Below are positions 47,583-54,617 of a stretch of DNA of 54,617 bases, piece by piece. The position numbers and the translations under genes were made by a program. How positions within the stretch are numbered: the first letter of the stretch is position 1; each line of letters begins with the position of its first letter. The DNA is taken from NCBI GenBank assembly GCA_012516125.1, contig JAAYXB010000086.1:1-54617 (forward strand), in the 5' to 3' direction. Origin of the DNA: Bacillota bacterium (GTDB lineage: Bacteria; Bacillota; SHA-98; UBA4971). Below the pieces are notes generated by a model that was not told where the DNA came from, searched no databases, and was given only the letters and a program-made list of their open reading frames with translations.

Positions 47583-48614
47583 ATGAGAAACCCTGCTGTT
47601 GCACGCTGCATAGCCGCAGCCATCGTAGCCGTCATGGTGCTCGGCCTTTGCACCGCGCTCGCGGCGGCGCAAGGGTCGCGGGAACTCGTCGTGTACGTCA
47701 CTTTCCACGAAAACGAGGCGAAACGTCTCTTCTCCCTTTTCGAAAGGGAAACTGGAATCAAGGTCAAGTACCTCGCGCTCGCCACGGGGCAGGCGGTAGC
47801 GAGAGTGGAGGCGGAGGCAACCTCACCGCAGGCAGACATCTTTCTCGGAGCGGGTGCGGAAAACCATGAGGCAATGAAGATGAAAGGCCTTCTTGCCCAG
47901 TACGTATCGCCTGAGGCGGCAAAGATCCCGAAGGCGTTCAAGGACAAGGACGGATACTGGACCGGCATCTACCTGGGGCCCGTGGCCATCATCGTGAACA
48001 AGGACAGGTTCGACGCAGAATGCAAGCCGAAGAACATCCCCATGCCGGAGACATGGAAGGACCTGTTGCGACCCGAATTCCGGGGCGAAATCGTGATGCC
48101 CAACCCGCAGCTCTCCAGCACGGGATACACGTTCCTCTCGTCTTACCTCCAAAAGTATGGGCAAGCGGAAGGATGGGCGTTCTTCGAACAGCTGGACAAG
48201 AACGTGAACCACTACACGAAGAAGGGTCTTGCCCCCGCCCAGCTCGTGGCGACGGGCGAGTTCCTTATCGGGATCAACTTCCTGCATGACCAGCTTCTCA
48301 TGAAGAAGGCCGGGTTCAATGTGGAGATCATCGTCCCGAAGGGTGCTGGATGGGAAATTGGGTCTGTGTCGATCATAAAGGGCGGCCCGAACCCCGAGAA
48401 CGCCAAGAAGTTCATCGACTTCGTGATAGGCCAGAAGGCGCAGCAGTTGCACACGGACCTCACCATGAGGATCCCGACGCGGCCCGACGTCGAGCTTCCG
48501 CCCGGCGTGAAGCCCCTCACCGAGATGGACATCTTCGAGGAATTCGACATCATCAAGGCCGCAGCGGACAAGGATGCCCTGTTGAAAATCTGGAGCACGA
48601 AGTTCGCCCGTTGA
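47583..48614 (+). CDS. ABC transporter substrate-binding protein, Fe3+/AfuA type
   Basis: This 343-residue periplasmic protein has a signal peptide (CIAAAIVAVMVLGLCTALAAA, cleaved before QGSRELVVY). The lone Cys is not in a lipobox. It is a family 1-type binding protein: LVVYVTFHENEAKRLFSLFERETGIKVKYL, then QADIFLGAGAENHEAMKMKGLL, YLGPVAIIVNKDRF and GEIVMPNPQLSSTGYTFL. AfuA/FbpA/PotD-like proteins bind Fe3+, sugar phosphates, phosphonates or polyamines; the iron-binding Tyr pair is not obvious, so a phosphorylated or organic anion is possible. ATG follows AGGAGGTG. It is driven by the sigma-54 promoter upstream. Confidence 0.88.
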   Translation: MRNPAVARCIAAAIVAVMVLGLCTALAAAQGSRELVVYVTFHENEAKRLFSLFERETGIKVKYLALATGQAVARVEAEATSPQADIFLGAGAENHEAMKMKGLLAQYVSPEAAKIPKAFKDKDGYWTGIYLGPVAIIVNKDRFDAECKPKNIPMPETWKDLLRPEFRGEIVMPNPQLSSTGYTFLSSYLQKYGQAEGWAFFEQLDKNVNHYTKKGLAPAQLVATGEFLIGINFLHDQLLMKKAGFNVEIIVPKGAGWEIGSVSIIKGGPNPENAKKFIDFVIGQKAQQLHTDLTMRIPTRPDVELPPGVKPLTEMDIFEEFDIIKAAADKDALLKIWSTKFAR

Positions 48615-48860
48615 CGACTGGGTTGCAGTTCCCAGGGCAGGGGCAACCGACCGGGGAGCGCGCCGGTATCCTGAACACGCCTGCACGGCCCGGAGGATAT
48701 CAGAGCCTGCCCCGCCACCAGGCCTTCACGCCGTGCCGGTTCCCCCTGCCCGCTATAGGGTCCGATGGCAGGCCCTTCTTCATCCCATCAAAAGCGGCTG
48801 CTAGCTACAGGGCAAGGGCCTGGCCGGCCGGCTGCCGCACGCCTTGAACGGGGGATAATC
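48615..48860 (+). other. Gap between binding protein and permease
   Basis: About 245 bp with no gene. No clear terminator hairpin was seen, so the permease and ATPase are probably read from the same sigma-54 promoter. Confidence 0.4.
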
Positions 48861-50534
48861 GTGGAACTCTCTGCAGGCAAAGCTCAACGGCACACAGGAC
48901 GACACAACCGGACACTGACCCATGCTGGCAAGGTCATGCGCGAGCCCGCCTTGGTGTTCGTTGTCGGGGGATCAGTGGCGCTTCTCGTGGTTTTCCTCTT
49001 CCTGCCACTCGGGAAGGTGCTCGCCATGCCCGGCGCCGGCGACTGGCTCTCTTACTTCGAGACGCCGCGCTTCGTAAGGGCTACCCTCAACAGCCTGTTC
49101 ATGGCGGCGATCTCGACGGCATCTGCGACCCTCCTCGGATTCGCGTTCGCATATGCTGTCACGTACGCCGAGGTCCCGGGGAGCCGCATCTTCCGCATCA
49201 TTGGGCTCCTGCCATTGATGTCGCCCCCGTTCGTCACAGGACTGGCGTTCATACTGTTGTTCGGACGGCGTGGTCTCATCACATGGACCCTCCTCGGCTT
49301 GAGGCCGGACATATACGGCTGGAAGGGTCTTTGGGCAGTCCAGACGTTTGCATTCTTCCCTACTGCGTATCTGTCCATATCCTCGGTGCTCAAGGCCGCA
49401 GGTTCAAACCTGGAGTTCGCAGCCGTAAACCTCGGAGCACGCCGGTGGCGAGTCTTCCGTGACGTCGTGTTGCCGCTTGCGACTCCGGGTATTGCCGGGG
49501 CCGCCCTCCTCGTCGCCTCGCAGGTCCTCGCAGACTTCGGAAATCCAATGCTCATCGCTGGGGACTTCACGGTACTTGCCACCGAGTCTTATCTGGAGCT
49601 CATCACCAACTGGAGCCCCGCGCGGGCTGCCGTGCTCTCGGCGGTGCTGCTCGTGCCTGCGCTCGTGGTATTCCTTGTCCAGCGCTCCATAGTAGAGCGA
49701 CGCTCCTTCGTAACGGTGACAGGCAAGCCCATCCAGGGCACTCGCACGGGCCCAGCCCCGTGGCTGAAGTGGGGACTCGCAGTTTTCTGCCTTGCCATCG
49801 CCCTCTTCGTGCTGGCCATATATGGCGTGATCCTGGTTTGTGCGTTCGTGAAAACATGGGGCGCCGACTTCACGCCCACAGCGTATCATTTCGTCATGGC
49901 CGTAATACATGGAAGAGAGCTCGGCAACAGCCTGATGCTCTCCGCAGCCGCTGCAGCGTTCTCTGCTCTCTTTACAGTCGTGCTGGCATATGTGGTTCAG
50001 TTCAAGCAAGTACCTGGCAAGGCTGTGCTGGACTTCGCGGCGGTGTTGCCGTCGGCTGTTCCAGGAACGGTGCTCGGCATCGGGTACGTTCTCACGTTCA
50101 ACTCCGGACCCCTCGCTATGACAGGAACCGCGTTCATAATCATAACGTTCATGGTTTTTCACTACATGGCAGTCGGCTACAGGACAGCGTCCGGCATGCT
50201 CAAACAGATTGATAGAGGGATCGAGGAGGCCTCCACAAACCTCGGCGCCCACAGCTTGAGGTCGTTCTGGTCGGTGATGTTGCCTCTTATGAGGCCGGCA
50301 TTTACCACAGGACTTGTGTACACGTTTATCAGGTCCATGAACTCAGTGAGCGGCCCCATCTTCCTGATCTCTCCAACCTGGACACTGGCGTCGGTATCCA
50401 TCATAAACCTTGCGGACCACGGCTACTGGGGTCAGGCGAGTTCGCTAGGTGTCGCGGTGGTCGGATCGATATTCGTGGTCCTAGGTGTGGCGAGGTTCGT
50501 CCTGGGCGAGAAGGTCAGACTCTTCGAAATATAG
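48861..50534 (+). CDS. ABC transporter permease, fused double permease (FbpB/AfuB type)
   Basis: This 557-residue protein has about 12 membrane helices in two homologous halves. Each half has an EAA loop for ATPase contact: EFAAVNLGARRWRVFRDVVLPLATPG (first half) and EEASTNLGAHSLRSFWSVMLPLMRPA (second half). GTG 48861 is chosen (GGGGGA 5 nt upstream); the open frame extends further up without membrane or family features. The fused form is typical of ferric-ion and AfuB-type importers. The ATPase gene follows 10 nt later. Confidence 0.92.
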   Translation: MELSAGKAQRHTGRHNRTLTHAGKVMREPALVFVVGGSVALLVVFLFLPLGKVLAMPGAGDWLSYFETPRFVRATLNSLFMAAISTASATLLGFAFAYAVTYAEVPGSRIFRIIGLLPLMSPPFVTGLAFILLFGRRGLITWTLLGLRPDIYGWKGLWAVQTFAFFPTAYLSISSVLKAAGSNLEFAAVNLGARRWRVFRDVVLPLATPGIAGAALLVASQVLADFGNPMLIAGDFTVLATESYLELITNWSPARAAVLSAVLLVPALVVFLVQRSIVERRSFVTVTGKPIQGTRTGPAPWLKWGLAVFCLAIALFVLAIYGVILVCAFVKTWGADFTPTAYHFVMAVIHGRELGNSLMLSAAAAAFSALFTVVLAYVVQFKQVPGKAVLDFAAVLPSAVPGTVLGIGYVLTFNSGPLAMTGTAFIIITFMVFHYMAVGYRTASGMLKQIDRGIEEASTNLGAHSLRSFWSVMLPLMRPAFTTGLVYTFIRSMNSVSGPIFLISPTWTLASVSIINLADHGYWGQASSLGVAVVGSIFVVLGVARFVLGEKVRLFEI

Positions 50535-50544
50535 GAGGACCTCA

Positions 50545-51693
50545 ATGACGATCGCACGTACTGCGGTTTCAGTTGACCTGAAGAATGTCACAAAATCTTT
50601 CGGGCGAACCCGTGTGGTCGACAGCGTGGACCTCCATGTGGAACCCGGAAAACTCACCACGCTCCTCGGCCCGTCCGGCTGCGGGAAGACGACGACCCTG
50701 CGAATGATCGCAGGGTTCCACGAACCCGATTCCGGCGAGATATACATCGGCGGCAGGCGTGTGGACGTGCTTCCAGCGTACCTGCGCAACACGGCGATGG
50801 TGTTCCAGGACTACGCGCTGTTTCCGCACATGAGCATCTTCTCCAATGTCGCGTACGGCCTCAGAATCCGCGGGGTGAAGCCTGAGGAGATCAAGAAACG
50901 GGTGACCGAAGCTCTCGATCTCGTGCAATTGACCGGGATGGAGAACCGCTTCCCCGCGCAGCTCTCTGGAGGACAACAGCAACGCGTCGCGCTTGCGAGG
51001 GCCCTCGTCATCCAGCCGGATGCCCTCCTTCTAGACGAACCCCTTTCAAATCTCGATGCCAAGCTGAGAGAGGCGGTGAGGAGCGAGCTTCGGGATATTC
51101 AGCAAAGGACCGGCATCACATCCATTTACGTGACCCACGACCAGGAGGAGGCCTTCAGCCTCTCAGACACGGTGGTGGTCATGAGCGAGGGCAGGATCCA
51201 GCAGGTAGGCACGCCGGAAGACATCTATTATCGACCCGCCAACCGGTTCGTCGCGGAGTTCGTGGGCAACACGAATCTCCTCAGCGCTGTGGTTCTTACA
51301 GCTCAGCGCGAGCATGTGGTGTTGGCAGCGGCAGGAACCACCCTCGTAGCCACGAGCCCAGGGCGAAGGTTCGCGCCCGGCCAAAGCGTTCTTCTTACCG
51401 TAAGACCAGAGTCAGTGCACATCGCCGCGACCACACCCCCGGCAGGCGAGGAACGTCGTTGGGAAGCTGGTGAGTTGAACGTACTCCCGTGTCAGGTAGT
51501 CAAGACGACCTTCCTGGGAAGCAGGTCCAGGCACACCGTCCGCCTTCCCGATGGAGCTCTCTGGACCGTGGACGTCCCAGACCCCGGCACCGCGACCATG
51601 ACAGGTGGCGAGGCATTCGTTGCGTTCGCGCCTGAAAGAACCCACGTCATTGCCAGCGAGGCTCCAGGGGGCACCTCCGCCTCGGCTGGGTGA
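50545..51693 (+). CDS. ABC transporter ATP-binding protein, FbpC/PotA type
   Basis: This 382-residue ATPase has Walker A GPSGCGKTTT (about residue 42), Q-loop VFQDYALFPHM, signature LSGGQQQRVALARAL, Walker B LLLDEPLSNLDAKLRE and H-loop VTHDQEEA. A C-terminal TOBE_2 domain (about 245-370; EFVGNTNLL, VRPESVHI) is typical of carbohydrate/iron/polyamine importers. ATG 50545 follows TAGGAGGACCTCA. It completes the importer begun at 47583. Confidence 0.93.
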   Translation: MTIARTAVSVDLKNVTKSFGRTRVVDSVDLHVEPGKLTTLLGPSGCGKTTTLRMIAGFHEPDSGEIYIGGRRVDVLPAYLRNTAMVFQDYALFPHMSIFSNVAYGLRIRGVKPEEIKKRVTEALDLVQLTGMENRFPAQLSGGQQQRVALARALVIQPDALLLDEPLSNLDAKLREAVRSELRDIQQRTGITSIYVTHDQEEAFSLSDTVVVMSEGRIQQVGTPEDIYYRPANRFVAEFVGNTNLLSAVVLTAQREHVVLAAAGTTLVATSPGRRFAPGQSVLLTVRPESVHIAATTPPAGEERRWEAGELNVLPCQVVKTTFLGSRSRHTVRLPDGALWTVDVPDPGTATMTGGEAFVAFAPERTHVIASEAPGGTSASAG

Positions 51694-51785
51694 GCACTAA
51701 TTGCCGATCCCCTCCCCCGGTTCGAGGATGGGAAGTTTCGCGGGGCCTTTGGGGAGTATGTCAAGCCTCGATGAGTCGGAACCTG

Positions 51786-51815
51786 GTGACGGCATTGCAA
51801 GGGCTGTGCTATTAT
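51786..51815 (+). promoter_or_regulatory. Candidate promoter of the nucleotidyltransferase pair
   Basis: GTGACG (51786-51791) and TATTAT (51810-51815) with 18-bp spacing, 25 bp before the next gene. The -35 is weak. Confidence 0.35.
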
Positions 51816-51839
51816 GTGCTTGGTGGCCCACATAACGCG

Positions 51840-52166
51840 ATGTCACAACGTGGCGACGTGAGAGGAGCGGCCTTTCCCCAAATGCGCCGTATTGACCTGG
51901 AGGAATATGTCACGACATACAAGGCCCGCGCACGCCTCGCTTGGCTCCAAGCGCAGAGCGCGCGCCTGGGGCAGCCCCGAAGCGTCAGACGGCGCCCAAG
52001 GAGCGACGAGGAAGCAAAGATACTCACGCTTCTTGCCAGGGCACGACTCCGTCGTGCGCTGGCCACAGGAGAGCTCACCGTGATCGGGCCGAGGAGGTAT
52101 CGCCTGCGTGTCTTCGACAAGTCCGGAGATCGCCCGCCTGCGGGAACATCTACAGAAGGCGGCTGA
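51840..52166 (+). CDS. Small basic protein partnered with a nucleotidyltransferase
   Basis: About 108 residues, not recognised. It is helical and very Arg-rich: MRRIDLEEYVTTYKARARLAWLQ, a basic linker, then DEEAKILTLLARARLRRALATGEL and VIGPRRYRLRV, which could be a small winged-helix or DNA-binding end. Start uncertain: ATG 51840 or 51882, neither with a good RBS. It overlaps the next gene by 59 nt, so the two are translationally linked, an arrangement common in toxin-antitoxin pairs. Confidence 0.5.
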   Translation: MSQRGDVRGAAFPQMRRIDLEEYVTTYKARARLAWLQAQSARLGQPRSVRRRPRSDEEAKILTLLARARLRRALATGELTVIGPRRYRLRVFDKSGDRPPAGTSTEGG

Positions 52167-52692
52167 CATCGCAGAGCCATTCAAGCGCCGCATGTACGCC
52201 CTTGGCGTGATATCCGCCGCGCTCGCTCCAAGGGGCATCGTGCCCATCCTGGTCGGAGGTTGCGCTGTTGAGTTCTATACCCTTGGGAGTTACGCCACCC
52301 AGGACGTCGACGTCGTCGTATCCGGGCGCGACGAATTCGATGAGGTCCTGCGGAGTCTGGGATTCTCAAAAGGTGCGGGCCAGCGGCACTGGTACAGCGA
52401 AGGGCTGGACCTCGCCATTGAGGCGCCGGACAGCGTCCTCGCAGGGTCTCTGGAGCGAGTGGTCGCTGTTGAAGTGGAGGGCTTTACAGTTCACATCATC
52501 GGCCTCGAGGATCTCCTCATGGATAGACTACGGGCATTCGTCCACTGGCGGTCGGCAGCGGACGGCGAGTGGGCCGCGCGGATCATCGCTCTGCACGCGT
52601 CCGGAATCGACTGGCCGTACCTGGAGGATCAGGCCGCTCGGGAAGGTCTCACGGATGCGCTCGAGACAGTGCGACGCGGCGCAGGCGGATAG
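52108..52692 (+). CDS. Nucleotidyltransferase-fold protein (DUF6036/AbiEii-like)
   Basis: This 194-residue protein has the minimal nucleotidyltransferase motif VGGCAVEFYTLGSYATQDVDVVV (about residues 48-70; GG...hxDxDhh). It is followed by EFDEVLRSLGF, LDLAIEAPDS (third Asp region) and IIGLEDLLMDRLRAFVHW, as seen in DUF6036/AbiEii-type proteins. The start is GTG 52108 with GAGGAGG 10 nt upstream, inside the previous gene. Relatives include TA toxins and tRNA- or protein-modifying enzymes; activity here is inferred only from the fold. Confidence 0.65.
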   Translation: MSSTSPEIARLREHLQKAADIAEPFKRRMYALGVISAALAPRGIVPILVGGCAVEFYTLGSYATQDVDVVVSGRDEFDEVLRSLGFSKGAGQRHWYSEGLDLAIEAPDSVLAGSLERVVAVEVEGFTVHIIGLEDLLMDRLRAFVHWRSAADGEWAARIIALHASGIDWPYLEDQAAREGLTDALETVRRGAGG

Positions 52693-53069
52693 GAGGGTGC
52701 TCTCGCCTGAGTATGGCCGCGCACTTGGCCGCTTACAAGTTCATACCCTGCGGAGCCTGCCGAGGATCCTGTCCATCCGCTCTCTGTGTGAGGCGTACAC
52801 TTGACATCCTCCGCACCTGGCGAGCATAGCCGCGCGCCACTCTTCCGTACGAGGCCACTCGCGCATGCGTCCATGATATACCCGGCCCAGTCAAACTCCC
52901 AGCACGCCATTTGCAGCCGGTATGCGGGGCACCTGGAGACCTCGGGATGGTTTCGCGGAAAGGGCGGCGAACGTTACCCCAGCAGTTCTTGCTCATGGTT
53001 CTCTTCCAGTCCGCCGTACGGTCTCCCGGCACCGTTGTCTTTCATGCTATGGGTTGCCTCCAGGCAAGA
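52693..53069. other. Gene-free intergenic region
   Basis: No coding frame has the codon bias of the neighbours. TTGACA at 52801-52806 is followed after 17 bp by GCATAG, a half-good promoter with no obvious downstream gene on that strand. Confidence 0.4.
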
Positions 53070-53825
53070 CTACTGGGCACCTTCTTCGTGGGAACCCCCT
53101 CTACCTATCCTCCAGTAGTCAGCGTAGACCACAGCAATCCGGAACGATCTTCGCATCCACATGAAGCCGAGGACTCCTTCGATGGACATCTCCTTCGCGC
53201 ACCACGCGCCCCCTTCGACGGGCCCGTAGCGAACGGTCACAGCTCGGACTCCGACCACCCCCGGCACCCTGCCGCCGGTGACCTGTACCTCGACCGGAGC
53301 ACCCGTTGCCTCGTCCAGCCACGCGATGCCTCTCGAGAGGCCATCAGCTTTCCGTTGAGAAAACGCGAAGGCAATGCACTGCCTGCCGTCGAAGTCCCGC
53401 CTCTCGCCGGTGCGGCTCGCGGAAACGTCTTTCTGAACCTCGGGGTCAAAAGGCGAACCGCGAAGCAGCTCCAGCGGGGGAAGACCCGCGGGGCTTTGCC
53501 CGTCGCGCAGCAGCCCACGTGCGGGCCGCTCCTCATCAGACGACGCTACGGCGCCGTCTTCCGCGAACCATACCTGACTTGCGACGAGGTCGCCTTCAGG
53601 CCCCATTTCCACGCGCGTCCAGACCTCCTGGGAGTGCTCCGGCCTACCGGATGAGTCAAGCAGCTCAACCCTGACGCCCACCAGGCCGGGCACCCAGTCC
53701 CTGTTTGCGCGGGCAAGGGCAACAGCCATTCTCCAGGTCGGGTCGGCTGATGTCACGGACCCACCCGGGGCGCTCGCTCGGGAGCCAGGAGACGGAGCGC
53801 CGAGAAGCATCGCGAGACACATCAC
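53070..53825 (-). CDS. Exported LolA/RseB-like protein
   Basis: This roughly 251-residue protein resembles outer-membrane lipoprotein-sorting or sigma-E regulatory proteins with the LolA half-barrel fold. Supporting blocks are GERRDFDGRQCIAFAFSQ, AWLDEATGAPVEVQVTGG and EMSIEGVLGFMWMRRSFRIAVVYADYWRI. The first usable start (GTG 53825) gives a shortened signal (MMCLAMLLGAPSPGSRA). The same frame continues upstream for 25 codons into a better signal peptide (RRGRGRIGCTIVAGVMCLAML) without ATG/GTG/TTG, so a frameshift or rare start is possible. The function is uncertain; such proteins also occur in monoderms. Confidence 0.55.
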   Translation of the reverse strand: MMCLAMLLGAPSPGSRASAPGGSVTSADPTWRMAVALARANRDWVPGLVGVRVELLDSSGRPEHSQEVWTRVEMGPEGDLVASQVWFAEDGAVASSDEERPARGLLRDGQSPAGLPPLELLRGSPFDPEVQKDVSASRTGERRDFDGRQCIAFAFSQRKADGLSRGIAWLDEATGAPVEVQVTGGRVPGVVGVRAVTVRYGPVEGGAWCAKEMSIEGVLGFMWMRRSFRIAVVYADYWRIGRGGSHEEGAQ

Positions 53826-54067
53826 GCCCGCGACGATCGTGCAGCCTATCCGTCCCCGGCCCCTGCGGCTCGTCCCGACTCTGTCATGCGTGGCCCGTCA
53901 CCCGCCAACAGCTCAAGAGTTCTCCCGACAGTCGGCGGCAGGCGCATCCTCAGAGCCCCGTGCCCCGCTGCACTTCGGGAAACCCACTATGTATCGCGCA
54001 AGCGCCTCGCCCGCCGGGCGCATATCACCGAGGCCGACCGGGACAGAAGGTATGGTTCGCCGACGGC
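53826..54067 (-). other. Short gap between LolA-like and YbjQ-like genes
   Basis: It includes the in-frame upstream extension of the LolA-like signal peptide and a possible 36-codon ORF (MRPAGEALARYIVGFP...) with no RBS. Nothing firm. Confidence 0.3.
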
Positions 54068-54388
54068 CTATGCCCCCTCGATCTTGACCGCCGTCCCGCT
54101 TGCCGTGACCATGAGCATGCCTTCCCTCACGACCTCATAGTCGATGTCGATGCCGATCACAGCGTTAGCACCAAGGCGCGCCGCCTGGTCAGCCATCTCC
54201 TGGAGCGCTATCCGGCGGGCGTGGGCGAGTTTTTCCTCGTACGCACCAGAACGGCCCCCAACAATGTCGGTGATGCTCGCAAAGATGTCCCTCACGATGT
54301 TCGCGCCCATTATGGCTTCGCCAGCCACGACACCCAGGTACTCGCGCACCGGTCGCCCCTCGATGTAAGGAGTCGTCGACAGAAGCAC
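54068..54388 (-). CDS. YbjQ/UPF0145 family protein
   Basis: This 106-residue protein has [45 protein letters not shown], the conserved core of the YbjQ (heavy-metal-binding-domain, UPF0145) family, then [25 protein letters not shown]. Family members form homopentamers of unknown function. The GTG start at 54388 (encoding the family opening LLSTTP) lies 8 nt after GGAGG and is preferred to an ATG seven codons earlier. Confidence 0.88.
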   Translation of the reverse strand: MLLSTTPYIEGRPVREYLGVVAGEAIMGANIVRDIFASITDIVGGRSGAYEEKLAHARRIALQEMADQAARLGANAVIGIDIDYEVVREGMLMVTASGTAVKIEGA

Positions 54389-54418
54389 AACCTCCACCTC
54401 CAAGCCCATGATAACACA

Positions 54419-54457
54419 GCCCGTCCGCGGTCGCCAGCCACACGGACGGGCGATTTT
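54419..54457 (+). terminator. Hairpin with U-tract upstream of the YbjQ-like gene
   Basis: GCCCGTCCG and CGGACGGGC form a perfect 9-bp stem, followed by GATTTT on the plus strand. It could end plus-strand transcription entering from the repeat; no plus-strand gene lies close. Confidence 0.35.
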
Positions 54458-54473
54458 CGGTTACCCAAAGGGA

Positions 54474-54617
54474 CTAAGTAGATCGCCACAAGTAATCGCC
54501 GGTTTCAGAGAGCACACGTGCCGTGCAGGGTTGCCGGTGTTGCACTCGGGGACGGCGCCCCAAGCGGGGCGCGCTTCGCCAAAATCCGGCCCGTCTGGCT
54601 AGGCAGCCGGATTTTGA
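54474..54617 (-). repeat. MITE-like repeat, copy E, truncated by window end
   Basis: Reverse complement of copy A: the same hairpin module and CACCGGCAACCC arm, with one mismatch in the first 90 bases from the window edge. The outer end (CTTAG complement at 54474) is more diverged. The window stops at the same internal point as at its start, in opposite orientation. Confidence 0.75.

Noticed and set aside
52801-52830. TTGACA-N17-GCATAG promoter
   Set aside because: Poor -10 and no downstream gene on that strand.

Overview
The window looks like one whole metagenome-style contig from a high-GC Bacillota (Firmicutes)-like bacterium. I infer this from a rotary V/A-type ATPase operon, a DarA-type c-di-AMP receptor, Clostridia-like ABC transporters, many TTG/GTG starts and strong GGAGG ribosome sites. 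A diderm (outer-membrane) lineage such as a Limnochordia-like group is suggested, not proven. The three solute-binding proteins have signal peptides without lipobox cysteines, one 973-residue surface protein ends in a beta-barrel-like region, and a LolA/RseB-like exported protein is present. Both contig ends stop inside copies of the same dispersed palindromic repeat, in opposite orientation.

Layout. 1-4409: minus-strand operon radical SAM protein > flippase-like membrane protein > MFS transporter > darA, starting at a good promoter (4381-4409) and ending in the repeat. 4826-10705: plus-strand oligopeptide ABC operon whose binding protein is apparently circularly permuted (C-terminal lobe moved in front of the N-terminal lobe). 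11004-18992: minus-strand housekeeping block M16 protease > argS > membrane protein > metallo-beta-lactamase-fold hydrolase > pyrG > rho. 19377-23096: second peptide ABC operon, whose binding protein carries two compensating C-run frameshifts. 23105-31778: complete V-type ATPase operon (H/G-I-K-E-C-F-A-B-D) with a sodium-binding signature in subunit K. 31909-32792: gene-free stretch flanked by inverted copies of the repeat. 32789-36200: trxB, a D,D-carboxypeptidase and a dipeptide epimerase (redox and muropeptide recycling).

36405-41266: three exported proteins in a row (a WxL/fimbrial-subunit-like protein, a DUF916/chaperone-like protein, and a WxL-like + FlgD-Ig + DUF11 + SdrD-B + beta-barrel protein), a candidate undescribed surface-assembly system. 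41249-43641: ABC-F ATPase and a small upstream ORF. 43752-51693: NtrC-type two-component system followed by two perfectly phased NtrC-like enhancer sites, a sigma-54 promoter and a Fe3+/AfuABC-type ABC transporter, a self-contained sensing and uptake unit. 51840-52692: a two-gene nucleotidyltransferase/partner pair. 53070-54388: LolA-like exported protein and a YbjQ-family protein.

No tRNA, rRNA, CRISPR array, phage gene or transposase was recognised.
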